Numbered from the stretch's first letter, positions 41,483 to 50,613 are shown. The stretch: 52,261 nucleotides of DNA from CAZPUI01 sp964415525 (GCA_964415525.1 CAYQAS010000014.1:1-52261); one strand, 5' to 3'. The notes: generated by a model not told the origin, from the sequence alone. Program-made: numbers and translations.

Positions 41483-41512
41483 CGGTTTCGTCCGTCCTAC
41501 GATGGTTGGCGA

Positions 41513-42622
41513 TCAGGCCTCGGTTGCCGCTTCCTTGCTAATGGCCAGCAGAAGCCCCAAGGTCATCAGGGCAACGATCAGGCTCGAGGCGCCATAACTC
41601 ACAAAGGGCAATGGGATGCCCTTATTGGGGGCAAGACTCAGCACCACACTCATGTTGAACAGGGCCTGGACAACCAGGGTGAACGTGAGACCCGTGGCCG
41701 CCAATCGCAAAAAGCTGTCCTTCACGCGACGAGCCACGCGATAGCCTCGCCACAGGATTCCCAAATAAAGCAGCAGCACGGCCGTCGTGCCCAGGATGCC
41801 TGCTTCTTCGCCAATGACGGCAAAGATGAAATCCGTGTGAGCCTCTGGAAGGTAGTGAAGCTTTTGCATGGAACCACCTAATCCCGTTCCAGTTAATCCA
41901 CCATTGCCAAGGGCGATGAGACTCTGCAGGGCCTGATGGCCATGCCCCAGGGGATCTGCCCCGGGATCCAAGAAGCTCGTCACACGCTCCATCCGGTACT
42001 TAGCACTGAAGACGAATGCGGTGCCCGCCGCCAGCACCGCAGGAATGGAAATGGCAAAGATCCATTTGGGCGCCCCGCCCAGATAGACGAGCAGCATCGA
42101 CACCAGGAGGATGAGGGTCGTCGTCCCAAAATCGGGTTCCTTCAGAATCAAGCCCAAGGGCAACACCAGGATCCCTGCCAGGGTCACGAGCTTGGGGACG
42201 GCGTCCTCTTTTCTTAACCAGGCGGATGCGTGTTTCACCATCCACCAGCTCACGATGAGGACCGCGAGGGGCTTCATCAGCTCTGAAGGCTGGAACTGAT
42301 AGCCCCGAAGGATCAGCCAACGCTGGGCACCATTGATCTTCGGAAAGAAGAAGACCGCCACGAGCAGAAGGATCACGCCCCCATAGGCCACCATGAGCGG
42401 CCTCGGACGTTCCCGCAGTGTGGCGATGGGCATTTGGCTCAGTCCGAGCATGAGGATGATGCCCAGCCCTCCGCCCAGCAACTGCTTCACGAGGAAGGCG
42501 GTGGAGACTTGGCTGCTCTTGAAGGCAGAGGCCGAGTAGACCCAGACCATGCCGATGGACATGAGCATGAGTGCAAAGAGCAGCAGGACGCGATCGATCG
42601 GGCGGCGGACATCAGGGGACAT
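41513..42622 (-). CDS. ftsW: FtsW, SEDS-family peptidoglycan glycosyltransferase
   Basis: SEDS proteins polymerise glycan from lipid II at the septum. The 369-residue protein has ten hydrophobic helices and family motifs: GAQRWLILRGYQFQPSELMK, LKEPDFGTTTLILLVSMLLV, KLHYLPEAHTDFIFAVIGEE (FtsW rather than RodA) and GIPLPFVSYGASSLIVALM. The catalytic Asp is in the PEAHTDF loop region. It lies outside the usual dcw cluster, 7 bp downstream of meaB, so it is probably a separate copy; whether another ftsW exists is not known. No ftsI-type transpeptidase is adjacent. Confidence 0.93.
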   Translation of the reverse strand: MSPDVRRPIDRVLLLFALMLMSIGMVWVYSASAFKSSQVSTAFLVKQLLGGGLGIILMLGLSQMPIATLRERPRPLMVAYGGVILLLVAVFFFPKINGAQRWLILRGYQFQPSELMKPLAVLIVSWWMVKHASAWLRKEDAVPKLVTLAGILVLPLGLILKEPDFGTTTLILLVSMLLVYLGGAPKWIFAISIPAVLAAGTAFVFSAKYRMERVTSFLDPGADPLGHGHQALQSLIALGNGGLTGTGLGGSMQKLHYLPEAHTDFIFAVIGEEAGILGTTAVLLLYLGILWRGYRVARRVKDSFLRLAATGLTFTLVVQALFNMSVVLSLAPNKGIPLPFVSYGASSLIVALMTLGLLLAISKEAATEA

Positions 42623-42629
42623 GGGTGGC

Positions 42630-43751
42630 CTAGGGGTGAAGGGTGTGAGGCTTGTCGAAGGCCAGAAGCAGCCGCGCCGCAGCCGTGGCCGCAGGGAGGG
42701 TCCCGCCGCTGACAGCGGCTTCGAGCTCAGGCACGAGGGCCTTCACGGCCGGATGTGCGAAGAAGGTCTCGCGGAGTTGCTCCTCCACCATGGCCCGCAT
42801 CCAGGCGCGCTCCTGATCCCGACGACGCTGCAGGAACTGACCGGCAGTCTGGGTGTGTGAGAGGAAGGCCTCCACGGTGCGCCAGAGCTCCGGAAGCCCC
42901 TCTCCCGTGGCAGCGGAGGCGGCCAGGGCCGGTGTCGTCCAGCCTTCGGTCGCAGGCTGCAGGTAGTGCAGCGCCCGCTCATACTCCCCACGGCTCAAAA
43001 GAGCCAGGTTGCGGCTCGCGCCATCGGCCTTATTGATGAGGACTGCATCCGCCAATTCCACGACACCCTTCTTGATGCCTTGAAGTTCATCCCCGGCACC
43101 CGGTGCGAGCACAAGCAGGAAGAAGTCCACCATGGAGCGCACAGTGATCTCGCTCTGACCGACGCCCACGGTCTCCACCAGCACCACGTCATGGCCGGCC
43201 GCCTCGAAGAGCAGGACTGTCTCCCGAGTCTTGCGGGCGACGCCGCCCAGGGCGCCACCACTGGGGCTCGGGCGAATGAAAGCCGACGGGTGGGCCGACA
43301 GCCGTTCCATCCGAGTCTTGTCCCCGAGGATGGAACCGCCTGTAACGGTGCTCGAAGGATCCACCGCCGTCACCGCCAGCTTGTGTCCCTTCTCCACCAA
43401 TTGCATGCCGAGAGCCTCGATGAGGGTGCTCTTGCCGGCACCCGGCACTCCGGTGATGCCCACCCGTACGGCCTTCCCGGTGTGGGGCAGCAGTCGGGTG
43501 AGCAGCTCCTGGGCCTGCTCGAAATGCGATGGGGCATTGCTCTCTACGAGGGTGATTGCCCGGGCCAGCATGACCCGATCCCCTGCGAGAACGCCTGCCG
43601 CCATGTCCGCCACCGGGATGGCTCGGCGCATGTGGTGATGTGGAAGCGGCGTGGGAGGACGAACCTCGCCGGGCATGCCATCGTGGCCACCATGGACGCC
43701 TGGCATGACGTTCAAGGCATGGCGTGGATCTTCAACGGGAAGCGTGCTCAT
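42630..43751 (-). CDS. meaB: Methylmalonyl-CoA mutase-associated GTPase MeaB
   Basis: MeaB is a G3E-family GTPase that loads adenosylcobalamin and protects methylmalonyl-CoA mutase. The 373-residue protein has Walker A VGITGVPGAGKSTLIEALG, AVDPSSTVTGGSILGDKTRM, the switch/G3 region VVLVETVGVGQSEITVRSMV, and the NKAD motif in ADAVLINKADGASRNLALLS. The C-terminal helices are a dimer region. The mutase large subunit lies 7 kb away at the right edge, on the same strand. ATG 43751 has AGAGG upstream; an in-frame GTG at 43763 is possible. It precedes ftsW by seven bases. Confidence 0.95.
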   Translation of the reverse strand: MSTLPVEDPRHALNVMPGVHGGHDGMPGEVRPPTPLPHHHMRRAIPVADMAAGVLAGDRVMLARAITLVESNAPSHFEQAQELLTRLLPHTGKAVRVGITGVPGAGKSTLIEALGMQLVEKGHKLAVTAVDPSSTVTGGSILGDKTRMERLSAHPSAFIRPSPSGGALGGVARKTRETVLLFEAAGHDVVLVETVGVGQSEITVRSMVDFFLLVLAPGAGDELQGIKKGVVELADAVLINKADGASRNLALLSRGEYERALHYLQPATEGWTTPALAASAATGEGLPELWRTVEAFLSHTQTAGQFLQRRRDQERAWMRAMVEEQLRETFFAHPAVKALVPELEAAVSGGTLPAATAAARLLLAFDKPHTLHP

Positions 43752-44031
43752 GGGACCTCTCACTCCATGTTAGCTGGGCCGGAGGCCTCTCTGGCGCTGG
43801 CTTGGCACGGACCGAAGACCCCGCATCGGAGAATCGGGGGTCACCCAGGGCTTTCGCGGCGGAGCCCCCACCACCCAGCCCGATACCAGCTCATCTCGTG
43901 GGCCACGACGAGGGCCTCCGTGGGCGAGTTTGGACCGAGAGGTATCCTCTGCATCTCATTGACTCCAAAATAGTTCTTCAAGAATGAATCCCGGGGCGGA
44001 GAAGCGGGATCTCGTGGATGGTCACAGAACT
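43752..44031. other. Intergenic stretch without recognised gene
   Basis: About 280 bp between meaB and the terminator. Two short palindromic G/C runs are visible but no coding frame with a convincing start or homology. A promoter for meaB (minus strand) should lie here; no clear boxes were found. Confidence 0.6.
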
Positions 44032-44069
44032 GGGAAGGGGCGCACGGAGTGTCCAGTCCGCCCCTTCCC
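44032..44069 (-). terminator. Terminator downstream of the EF-hand-like gene
   Basis: An 11-bp GC-rich stem (44032-44042 with 44059-44069) with a 16-nt loop lies just after the stop of the EF-hand-like gene on the minus strand. Confidence 0.7.
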
Positions 44070-44085
44070 GAGGCTGCCCCTTGTG

Positions 44086-44913
44086 TCAGGTGGTGCGGAA
44101 GTCCACCTGCTGGAGGGCGCCAGCCCGTCCGTTCTCGTGGAGGTAGAGCCCCGTGGACCGAAGTTGCCCCTGGCCGAGATCGAAAGGACTGGCGAGGGCG
44201 CCGGTCCAGAGCGCGCCGATGCCCTTTTCCTGAAGGCTGTGAAGCCCCTTGCCTTCCCCGGGGTTCCAGAGCTTCAGCTGATTGAAGGCGGGATCCCCCT
44301 CGTCGATCCAGCCGTTTCCATCCGAATCCAGCACCCGCAGATCCTGAAAGCCGTTGCCGCTCCTGGCGCCAAACAGTTCCCCTCCGTCGTCGGCCACCTG
44401 GTCCCCATCCTTGTCGAAGACCAGTAGGCCGGAATTCGCCGTCAATCCCGGCAGGGACTCCGATTTACCATCCGCATCCAGATCGAAATCCCAGCGCTTG
44501 CCTTCGAAACGCGCTGAGGGGCCGTCGTAGGTGAGCACGAGGGGATCCTGGAACGCCGCCAGGGTGGAGGTCTGGACCTGCTGCTGAAGGTGCAGGTCCA
44601 TGGCGAAGCCCAGGTTCCGGCCGTCCGCCGTCTGAACTGAGCCGCGAATGCGAACGTCCGTGCGTTCCTCCGTGGTACGGGTGGCCTGAACCGGTGTGCC
44701 GGAAGCCGTGGGCTGGGTCCGCCCCAGCAGACGCTCCCGGATGCGCTGGAGGAGATCCCGGAGCAGCGCCAGGATCTCGTCCAAGGGCGGTGTGGATGAG
44801 ACCTGATCCAGGGTGGCGGCAAAGGATTCCGCAGGGGGCGTGGCCCCCACGGTGCTGTGGAACGTGACCTGGTGACAGGCCACGCCCATGACCTCGCTGG
44901 CGAGGATGCGCAT
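44086..44913 (-). CDS. EF-hand-like calcium-binding repeat protein
   Basis: The 275-residue protein has an N-terminal helical part (DEILALLRDLLQRIRERLLG) and a C-terminal half with Asp-rich loops: DFDLDADGKSESL (about 142-154), FDKDGDQVADDGGELFG (166-182), and LDSDGNGWIDEGDPAFNQL (195-213). DxDxDG loops with Glu at position 12 bind calcium. The GELFG..SGNGFQDL..LD.DGNGWIDE.D pattern recurs in bacterial VCBS/dockerin-like proteins. No signal peptide is seen. AGGAGG is five bases before the ATG. A perfect 8-bp inverted repeat sits in its leader (44945-44964). The function is unknown. Confidence 0.8.
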   Translation of the reverse strand: MRILASEVMGVACHQVTFHSTVGATPPAESFAATLDQVSSTPPLDEILALLRDLLQRIRERLLGRTQPTASGTPVQATRTTEERTDVRIRGSVQTADGRNLGFAMDLHLQQQVQTSTLAAFQDPLVLTYDGPSARFEGKRWDFDLDADGKSESLPGLTANSGLLVFDKDGDQVADDGGELFGARSGNGFQDLRVLDSDGNGWIDEGDPAFNQLKLWNPGEGKGLHSLQEKGIGALWTGALASPFDLGQGQLRSTGLYLHENGRAGALQQVDFRTT

Positions 44914-44944
44914 GATGTCCTCCTGGGCAGACGATGCCCTTGTG

Positions 44945-44964
44945 AACCGCCGATCGCGGCGGTT
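44945..44964. promoter_or_regulatory. Perfect 8-bp inverted repeat upstream of the EF-hand gene
   Basis: AACCGCCG and CGGCGGTT flank ATCG (44945-44952, 44957-44964), 32 bp before the start of the EF-hand-like gene on the minus strand. The whole 20-bp unit is palindromic, which suits a protein operator or a leader hairpin. The rest of the 222-bp gap has no other clear signal. Confidence 0.45.
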
Positions 44965-45135
44965 AGCAAAGGCGTTGCCGGAGCGGCACCGAGGAGAACG
45001 CGGCCCACCGCCAGGGGGACGAAGCGAGCCTGCTGATCGCCCAAGGCTGAAAGCATCCAGCGTCCTGGCTGGCGGAGTGGAATTCCAAGGTGTAGGCGCT
45101 GCTCAAAAATCGCGAAACGCCCCGAGACTGAAACT

Positions 45136-46056
45136 TTAGGCCTTCAGAGCCTGCCTCGACGCCCGCACCAGGCTCGTGCCGGTATACATCGTCACCGCGA
45201 CCACGATCCAGCGCAGATAGCCCAGGGGCATCTCCTTCACCAGGAAGGCTGCGATGAGCACCGCGGGAATGCCGCCCAGGGTGAGGCCGAGTGCCACCCG
45301 CGGGGCGTAGGCACGCTCGCGCATGAAGCGTAGGCTACCCACGGGCATGAGGAAGGCGCAGGCGGTCATCATGATCGGGAAGACGGCCTTGGGACTCATG
45401 CCGAGGAAACTCAACAGGATCATGCAGGGGGCGTAGAACCCTATACCGAGGGTCATGAGCGCTCCCAGCACGAAGCTGCATGCCGTGGCGAAAGCCAACT
45501 GCCAACCGTGGATGCCGAGAGCGGTGCCACCCACGGGCAGCAGCGTCTTGTGCATCAGTTCGTTCAGCACTGTGAGCAGCATGATGCCGGAAGCGCAGAG
45601 CAGCGCGTGGCCCATGCCCGCCTGGATCCGTCGCTTCGGCCACGCGGCCACGACACCCGCCCCAAGCCAGGCACCAAGGGTCGAAGCGCCCACCATCAGC
45701 ACCAGGGTTTTCATCTCCACCGGCAGGATCGTCGTGTAGATGAAAGATTGCAGGATGGAGGGCGGTGTCAGACCGACGTTCAGGGTGCCGGGGATGAGGT
45801 AGTCCGGCACCATCCCGCGCAAGCGCATCAGCGCGGTAGTGGTGGCAAAGGCGCCAATGCCCAGGGTGTCGAAGAAGTTCGTCAACGCGCCCACGGCGGT
45901 GGCGCCGAGACTCGGGTAGCCCACTTCAAGCGCAGGCTCCTGGGATCCAGGAGCCTCTCGCCGAAGGCGACGCAGGGTCGACACCCAGGTGCCAGAGAAG
46001 ACCGCCGCCAGGGTTCCCAGGGCGGAGAACAAGACAGGCAATGTCGGGAGGTTCAT
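45136..46056 (-). CDS. TauE/SafE-family sulfite/anion permease
   Basis: The 306-residue protein has about eight to nine hydrophobic helices with the TSUP duplication pattern: VGALTNFFDTLGIGAFATTT (first repeat), VGLTPPSILQSFIYTTILPV, and ALMTLGIGFYAPCMILLSFL with GMSPKAVFPIMMTACAFLMP (second repeat). TSUP permeases move sulfite, sulfoacetate or other organic anions across the inner membrane; the substrate is not readable. ATG 46056 is chosen because a membrane segment follows soon; upstream in-frame starts give an Arg-rich stretch. It is divergent from the Old Yellow Enzyme gene with only 25 bp between the starts. Confidence 0.85.
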   Translation of the reverse strand: MNLPTLPVLFSALGTLAAVFSGTWVSTLRRLRREAPGSQEPALEVGYPSLGATAVGALTNFFDTLGIGAFATTTALMRLRGMVPDYLIPGTLNVGLTPPSILQSFIYTTILPVEMKTLVLMVGASTLGAWLGAGVVAAWPKRRIQAGMGHALLCASGIMLLTVLNELMHKTLLPVGGTALGIHGWQLAFATACSFVLGALMTLGIGFYAPCMILLSFLGMSPKAVFPIMMTACAFLMPVGSLRFMRERAYAPRVALGLTLGGIPAVLIAAFLVKEMPLGYLRWIVVAVTMYTGTSLVRASRQALKA

Positions 46057-46081
46057 CCTGGGAGCATACCCGGAGTGCCCC

Positions 46082-47146
46082 ATGACGCACCTCTTCCAGC
46101 CCTTCCCGCTCCGAAGCCTGGCGATCCGCAACCGCATCGGCGTCTCCCCCATGTGCATGTACTCGGCGCAGGATGGGCTGGCCACCGACTGGCATCTCGT
46201 CCATTACGGCGGTTTGGCCCAGGGCGGCGCGGGGCTGGTGATGCTGGAAGCCACCGCCGTTCGCCCGGAAGGCCGCATCACCGCCAGGGACCTCGGGCTA
46301 TGGAACGATGCCCAGATCGAGCCCCTGGCGCGCCTGTCGCGCTTCATCCGCGAGCAGGGCGCCGTGCCTGCCGTTCAGTTGGCCCACGCGGGACGCAAGG
46401 CAGGAACCTTCCCACCTTCCACGGGAAGGAGCGGCAGCGTTGCGCTAGAGGACGGCGGCTGGATCCCCGTGGCGCCGAGCCCCCTGCCCTTCGAGGGGTT
46501 GGCGACGCCGATGGAACTGGATGAGGCCGGAATCCAGGAGGTCATCCAGGCCTTCCGGGACGCGGCCGGTCGGGCCCTGGCGGCAGGCATCCAGCTGCTG
46601 GAGCTCCACGCAGCCCATGGCTACCTCCTTCACCAGTTTCTCTCACCCATCTCCAATCGCCGCACCGACCGGTGGGGCGGCGACTTTGTGGGCCGGACGC
46701 GCCTGGTCCGGGAAGTCGTCCAGATCGTGCGCATCGTCTGGCCCGAATACCTGCCCCTGGCGGTGCGCCTGTCCTGCACTGAATACCTGGAAGGTGGCTG
46801 GGACGTGGACCAGAGCGTGGAGCTTTCCCGGCAGTTGAAGGCGCTTGGCGTGGACCTCATCGACTGCTCCAGCGGCGGCGGCAGCCCCACCGCGCCGCCG
46901 AACGTCGGGGCAGGTTTCCAGGTGTCTTTCGCCGAGCGCATCCATCGCGAAGCCGGGATGGCAACTGCCGCTGTGGGGCTCATCACGTCACCCGAGCAGG
47001 CGGAGACCATCGTAGCCAGTGGCCAGGCGGACCTGGTGTTCCTCGGTCGCGAGCTCCTGCGGGATCCCCGCTGGCCCCTGCGGGCCGCCGAAGGCCTCCG
47101 TGCCCAAGGACCCTGGCCGGAAGCCTACCTTCGAGCTCGGCGTTGA
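46082..47146 (+). CDS. Old Yellow Enzyme family FMN oxidoreductase (YqjM-like)
   Basis: The 354-residue protein begins LFQPFPLRSLAIRNRIGVSP MCMYSAQDG in the usual OYE style, with Cys at the CMYSAQDG position that marks the YqjM/NamA class. Further motifs: VQLAHAGRKAG (substrate His), ELHAAHGYLLHQFLSPISN and RTDRWGGDFVGRTRLVREVV, and a C-terminal FMN phosphate region (AVGLITSPEQAETIVASGQA, DLVFLGRELLRDPRWPLRAA). OYEs use NADPH to reduce activated alkenes. ATG 46082 fits the start. It is divergent from the TauE/SafE gene. Confidence 0.92.
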   Translation: MTHLFQPFPLRSLAIRNRIGVSPMCMYSAQDGLATDWHLVHYGGLAQGGAGLVMLEATAVRPEGRITARDLGLWNDAQIEPLARLSRFIREQGAVPAVQLAHAGRKAGTFPPSTGRSGSVALEDGGWIPVAPSPLPFEGLATPMELDEAGIQEVIQAFRDAAGRALAAGIQLLELHAAHGYLLHQFLSPISNRRTDRWGGDFVGRTRLVREVVQIVRIVWPEYLPLAVRLSCTEYLEGGWDVDQSVELSRQLKALGVDLIDCSSGGGSPTAPPNVGAGFQVSFAERIHREAGMATAAVGLITSPEQAETIVASGQADLVFLGRELLRDPRWPLRAAEGLRAQGPWPEAYLRARR

Positions 47147-47269
47147 GATAGCCGAACCGGACACACCATTCGCCGTTCCAGGGCTGGCATGGATCGCGCA
47201 CGGGGCGCTGGAAGTCACGCCGGATACTCATAGGCCGATGCATCACTCAGCTCGCACAGGAGGAAGGGA

Positions 47270-49342
47270 GTGTCTGGATCCCGATTTGCACTGAGGTACC
47301 TGCTTTCGTTAGGGGCCTCGGCGGGGCTGCTCGCCCAGAGCAAATCCCAAGGACAGGAGTTGCTTGAGCTCGAGTCGCTGCTGAACATCCCCGTCGAAGT
47401 CGCCGCCCGCGGTACCTCGCAACGGTTGGCAGATGCGCCCGCCGTCGTCTCCAGAATCTCGGCCGCGGAGATCCGCGCGCTGGGCTACCGCTCCGTGGGG
47501 GAGGCACTTCAGTCTGTACCGGGGTTCTATGTCATCGATAACCTTGTGGCTCCCAGTCCCGGCGTGCGAGGCATCAACGGAGGACTCCAGAGCTACGGGA
47601 ATCTCATCAAGGTCATGATCGACGGCCAACCGGTGGCCTTCCGCTCCGAAGGCAGCACCTTCCTGGGGCCGGAGCTCATCCCGATGGAGGCGGTGGCAAG
47701 AATCGAGGTGGTACGCGGTCCGGCCTCGTCCCTGTACGGCGCCAACGCGTTTCTCGGCGTGATCAACATCATCACCTGGCGGAGCGAAGCCCAGTCCGTG
47801 TCGGGAAGCCTGGTCGTCCGCGGGGGGCTCGAGTCCTCTGACCTTGGTCTCGAGGCCCTCTACACGACCGAAGGCGGGAACTGGCGTCTGATGACGGCGG
47901 TATCGGGGCAGGACTCGGACCGTTCCGGGCTGCACCTACCCAACAGCTCCCCGATCCTGCTGGTCCAGCCGAAGCTCTCCCAGGTCGCAAGCCGGAACGA
48001 CTTCAGTCGGCCACGCAGCATGCTCATTAGCGGTCGACTGGACGCTTCCGATACCGTCCGGCTGGAACTCCTGAGCCAGTTCAGCCGTTTGGACGCCTTC
48101 GGCGAATTTCTGGGCTCCAGCCTTCTTAGCCACCAGAACCGGCTGGCGGTGGACCAGGGATTCACGCGGTTCAAGGCGGAACTGGTAGGCCCGGTGGGCG
48201 TGACCTTCACGGGCAGCCTGGCCTATATCTACGGTGGTCCCAACCACCTGGAGCACCTGGACAGCGGCGCCGGCACCACGCACCCCCGCCGGGATGTCGG
48301 CTACACGGGTTGGGATGGGTTGTTTGAGATGCGCTATTTGAGCGGTCCCAGGAACAGCTTCGTCCTTGGGGTGGATGGCTCCAGCGAGCGCCAGCGCCTG
48401 ATGACGGTCTACTCCGTGGATGAGACCAGTGGACGAGAGACCGCCGTCGGCGAGATCCAGGGACGCAAGACCTTCGCGAACACGGGGCTCTATGCCCAGG
48501 GCATCTTCTATCCCGTCCATCGCCTCGGACTGACCGCCAACATCCGTTGCGACCGCCACAACATCTACGGCACGAAAACCACCTATCGACTGGGCGCGGT
48601 GGTGGATCTGGGGCAAGGCGTTTACGGCAAGCTGCTCTACGGCACGAGCTTCAAGGCGCCCTCTGCCCAGCAGCTCTACGCCCAGCCGCTCTTTGCAGGG
48701 GAGATTGTCGGGAATCCGGCATTGAGAGCCGAGACGGCACGGACGGTGGAGGCGGAGCTGGGCTGGTCCCAGGCCGATTGGCTGGCCATGAGCCTGAACC
48801 TCTTCCGCAACCGCGTCCTGGATCGGGTGGAACTCCTTCCGGCAGGGATGAATCAGGTTCCGACCAATACCGGGCTTCAGGATTCCCATGGGGTCGAAGC
48901 TCAGGCTCAGATCATCCGGGGCGCACACCGTCTCACGGGCAGCCTGTCGTGGCAGCGGACCGACAGTCACACGCCGGACCCATTCCTCGGGGAGATCGTC
49001 ACACCCACCGCCATGTATCCAAGCCTCCATGCCCGCTTGCACTGGCAATGGACCTATGGGGCGGAGCGTTCCCTCAACGCCGTGGTTCGCCATGCGTCGG
49101 AGCGGAGGGCCACGGACTCCAACATCCTCACCCACGTGATCCATGCCTATGCCCTCCCCGCGACCACCCTGCTGGATCTGGTCTGGAACCATGGCTGGAT
49201 CGGTCTGGGCGGGAGCCGAATCCAGTTCCAGTGCGCCCTGCGGAATGTCCTCGACCATCGCTTTGCCGAGCCGGGTTTCGTCGGTGTGGACCTCCCCAGC
49301 CAGGGGCGGCAGTCCACCCTGAGCCTCAGCTGCCGGTTCTAG
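47270..49342 (+). CDS. TonB-dependent receptor, siderophore/cobalamin-type
   Basis: The 690-residue protein has a signal peptide (RYLLSLGASAGLLAQSK), a TonB-box-like stretch, a plug domain (ARGTSQRLADAPAVVSRISA, YRSVGEALQSVPGFYVIDN, IKVMIDGQPVAFRSEGSTFL, VARIEVVRGPASSLYGANAF, INIITW) and a barrel ending RQSTLSLSCRF. It has no carboxypeptidase-like N-domain, unlike the receptor at 33.4 kb. The start is a GTG at 47270 with AGGAGG (47258-47263) six bases upstream. Ten bases after its stop is the LivJ-like lipoprotein gene, so they are co-transcribed. The ligand is not known, and no cobalamin riboswitch is recognisable. Confidence 0.92.
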   Translation: MSGSRFALRYLLSLGASAGLLAQSKSQGQELLELESLLNIPVEVAARGTSQRLADAPAVVSRISAAEIRALGYRSVGEALQSVPGFYVIDNLVAPSPGVRGINGGLQSYGNLIKVMIDGQPVAFRSEGSTFLGPELIPMEAVARIEVVRGPASSLYGANAFLGVINIITWRSEAQSVSGSLVVRGGLESSDLGLEALYTTEGGNWRLMTAVSGQDSDRSGLHLPNSSPILLVQPKLSQVASRNDFSRPRSMLISGRLDASDTVRLELLSQFSRLDAFGEFLGSSLLSHQNRLAVDQGFTRFKAELVGPVGVTFTGSLAYIYGGPNHLEHLDSGAGTTHPRRDVGYTGWDGLFEMRYLSGPRNSFVLGVDGSSERQRLMTVYSVDETSGRETAVGEIQGRKTFANTGLYAQGIFYPVHRLGLTANIRCDRHNIYGTKTTYRLGAVVDLGQGVYGKLLYGTSFKAPSAQQLYAQPLFAGEIVGNPALRAETARTVEAELGWSQADWLAMSLNLFRNRVLDRVELLPAGMNQVPTNTGLQDSHGVEAQAQIIRGAHRLTGSLSWQRTDSHTPDPFLGEIVTPTAMYPSLHARLHWQWTYGAERSLNAVVRHASERRATDSNILTHVIHAYALPATTLLDLVWNHGWIGLGGSRIQFQCALRNVLDHRFAEPGFVGVDLPSQGRQSTLSLSCRF

Positions 49343-49352
49343 GAGTAGAACC

Positions 49353-50612
49353 ATGCGTGCTCTCCCCTTGATCGGTGCCCTCCTCGCGATCGCGTCGGGA
49401 TGCGCCCGGATGGATCAGGACGCCATGCCAGCCGATCCCCATACCGTGAAGCTGGGACTCCTGGTAGCACAGTCCGGCGCCTATGGGTTCGACCAGAGCG
49501 TGGCCCTGGCGGCTCGGCTTGCGATCGACGAGATCAATCAAGCCGGTGGTGTGAACGGAAGGCGTCTGGAACCGAGGATCGGGAACGACATGAGCATCTC
49601 TGCCGCGGGCGTGATCGGAGCTCAGGCGATGGTGGACGAAGGCGTGGTAGGCATCGTCGGCTGTTCCAGCAGCAGCGTGACAATGGAAGTGGCCCGGCAA
49701 GTGACTATCCCGAAGGGCATCCCCCTCGTTTCGCCCTCGTCCACGTCCCCCAGCCTCACGACGATGAGCGACGGCGGGACCGTGTTCCGCACTGTTCCGA
49801 GCGATGCCTTTCAAGGGGTAATCTTGGCGGAACAGATGTTCGGCCAGGGGCTCAAGCAGGTCGGCGTGATCTTCAATGACAACGCCTATGGCTCGGGATT
49901 GGCCCTGGCCTTCCGCACCCGCTTTGAGGCCTTGGGCGGGCGCATCGCCGGTTATGTCCCCTATCCGGATGGGAAGGCCATCGGCTTTAGCGGCGAAGTT
50001 ACGTCGCTGTTCGCCCTCGGGGTACCCCAAGGAGTGGTGATCATCGGCTATCTCGCGGACTCCGCGAACATCACCTGGGACATCCAGCAGGCGGACCCCA
50101 TGCCTCGTCCCCGCCTCTTCGGGGTGGACGCGAATTTCGATCCGTCCTTCCTCTCGAACGCCTCGACCCTTCTGGTGGAAGGCATGGAAGGCACCGCACC
50201 GTCACCCCCCAGCCCTTCCACCGATTACGACCGATTTGCGCAGGAGCTTCTGACCCGCACGGGTGTGGCACCGCAGCTCTACGCGGCCACGGCCTACGAT
50301 GCCATCTACCTGATGGCCTTGGCCATGATCGAAGGCAAGGCCAATACTTCCTTAGCGATCCGAACCAATCTTCGATCCGTCTCCAGACCAAGTGGGCTGC
50401 CTGCCGATGTCCTGATCCGCCCTGGAGAATTCGCCAAGGCAGTGACCGCCCTTCAGGCCGGTCAGCGCGTGAACTACGAGGGTGCCTCCGGCAGTGTGGA
50501 TCTCGATCTGAACGGCGATGTCACCAGCGGCGCCTACCAATGGTGGCGAGTCGTCCGTGGGCCGGACGGGCGACTCCGGTACGAAACGCAGCAAATCATC
50601 CGGTTCCCATGA
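49353..50612 (+). CDS. LivJ-like periplasmic-binding lipoprotein (type 1 ABC substrate-binding fold)
   Basis: The 419-residue protein has a lipoprotein signal (PLIGALLAIASGCAR; lipobox ASGC, Cys17) and a Peripla_BP_6 fold: KLGLLVAQSGAYGFDQSVAL, AIDEINQAGGVNGRRLEP, VGIVGCSSSSVTMEVARQVT, PLVSPSSTSPSLTTMSDGGT, VFRTVPSDAFQGVILAEQMF, VGVIFNDNAYGSGLALAFRT, and YDAIYLMALAMIEGK. Such proteins bind amino acids, amides or urea. No LivHMGF permease/ATPase genes follow; instead it is coupled to a TonB receptor. It could sit in the inner or the outer membrane. A strong bidirectional terminator follows. Confidence 0.9.
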   Translation: MRALPLIGALLAIASGCARMDQDAMPADPHTVKLGLLVAQSGAYGFDQSVALAARLAIDEINQAGGVNGRRLEPRIGNDMSISAAGVIGAQAMVDEGVVGIVGCSSSSVTMEVARQVTIPKGIPLVSPSSTSPSLTTMSDGGTVFRTVPSDAFQGVILAEQMFGQGLKQVGVIFNDNAYGSGLALAFRTRFEALGGRIAGYVPYPDGKAIGFSGEVTSLFALGVPQGVVIIGYLADSANITWDIQQADPMPRPRLFGVDANFDPSFLSNASTLLVEGMEGTAPSPPSPSTDYDRFAQELLTRTGVAPQLYAATAYDAIYLMALAMIEGKANTSLAIRTNLRSVSRPSGLPADVLIRPGEFAKAVTALQAGQRVNYEGASGSVDLDLNGDVTSGAYQWWRVVRGPDGRLRYETQQIIRFP

Positions 50613-50613
50613 C

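Noticed and set aside
47147..47269. Cobalamin riboswitch before the TonB receptor
   Set aside because: The 123-bp gap has no B12-box-like element or matching stem pattern.
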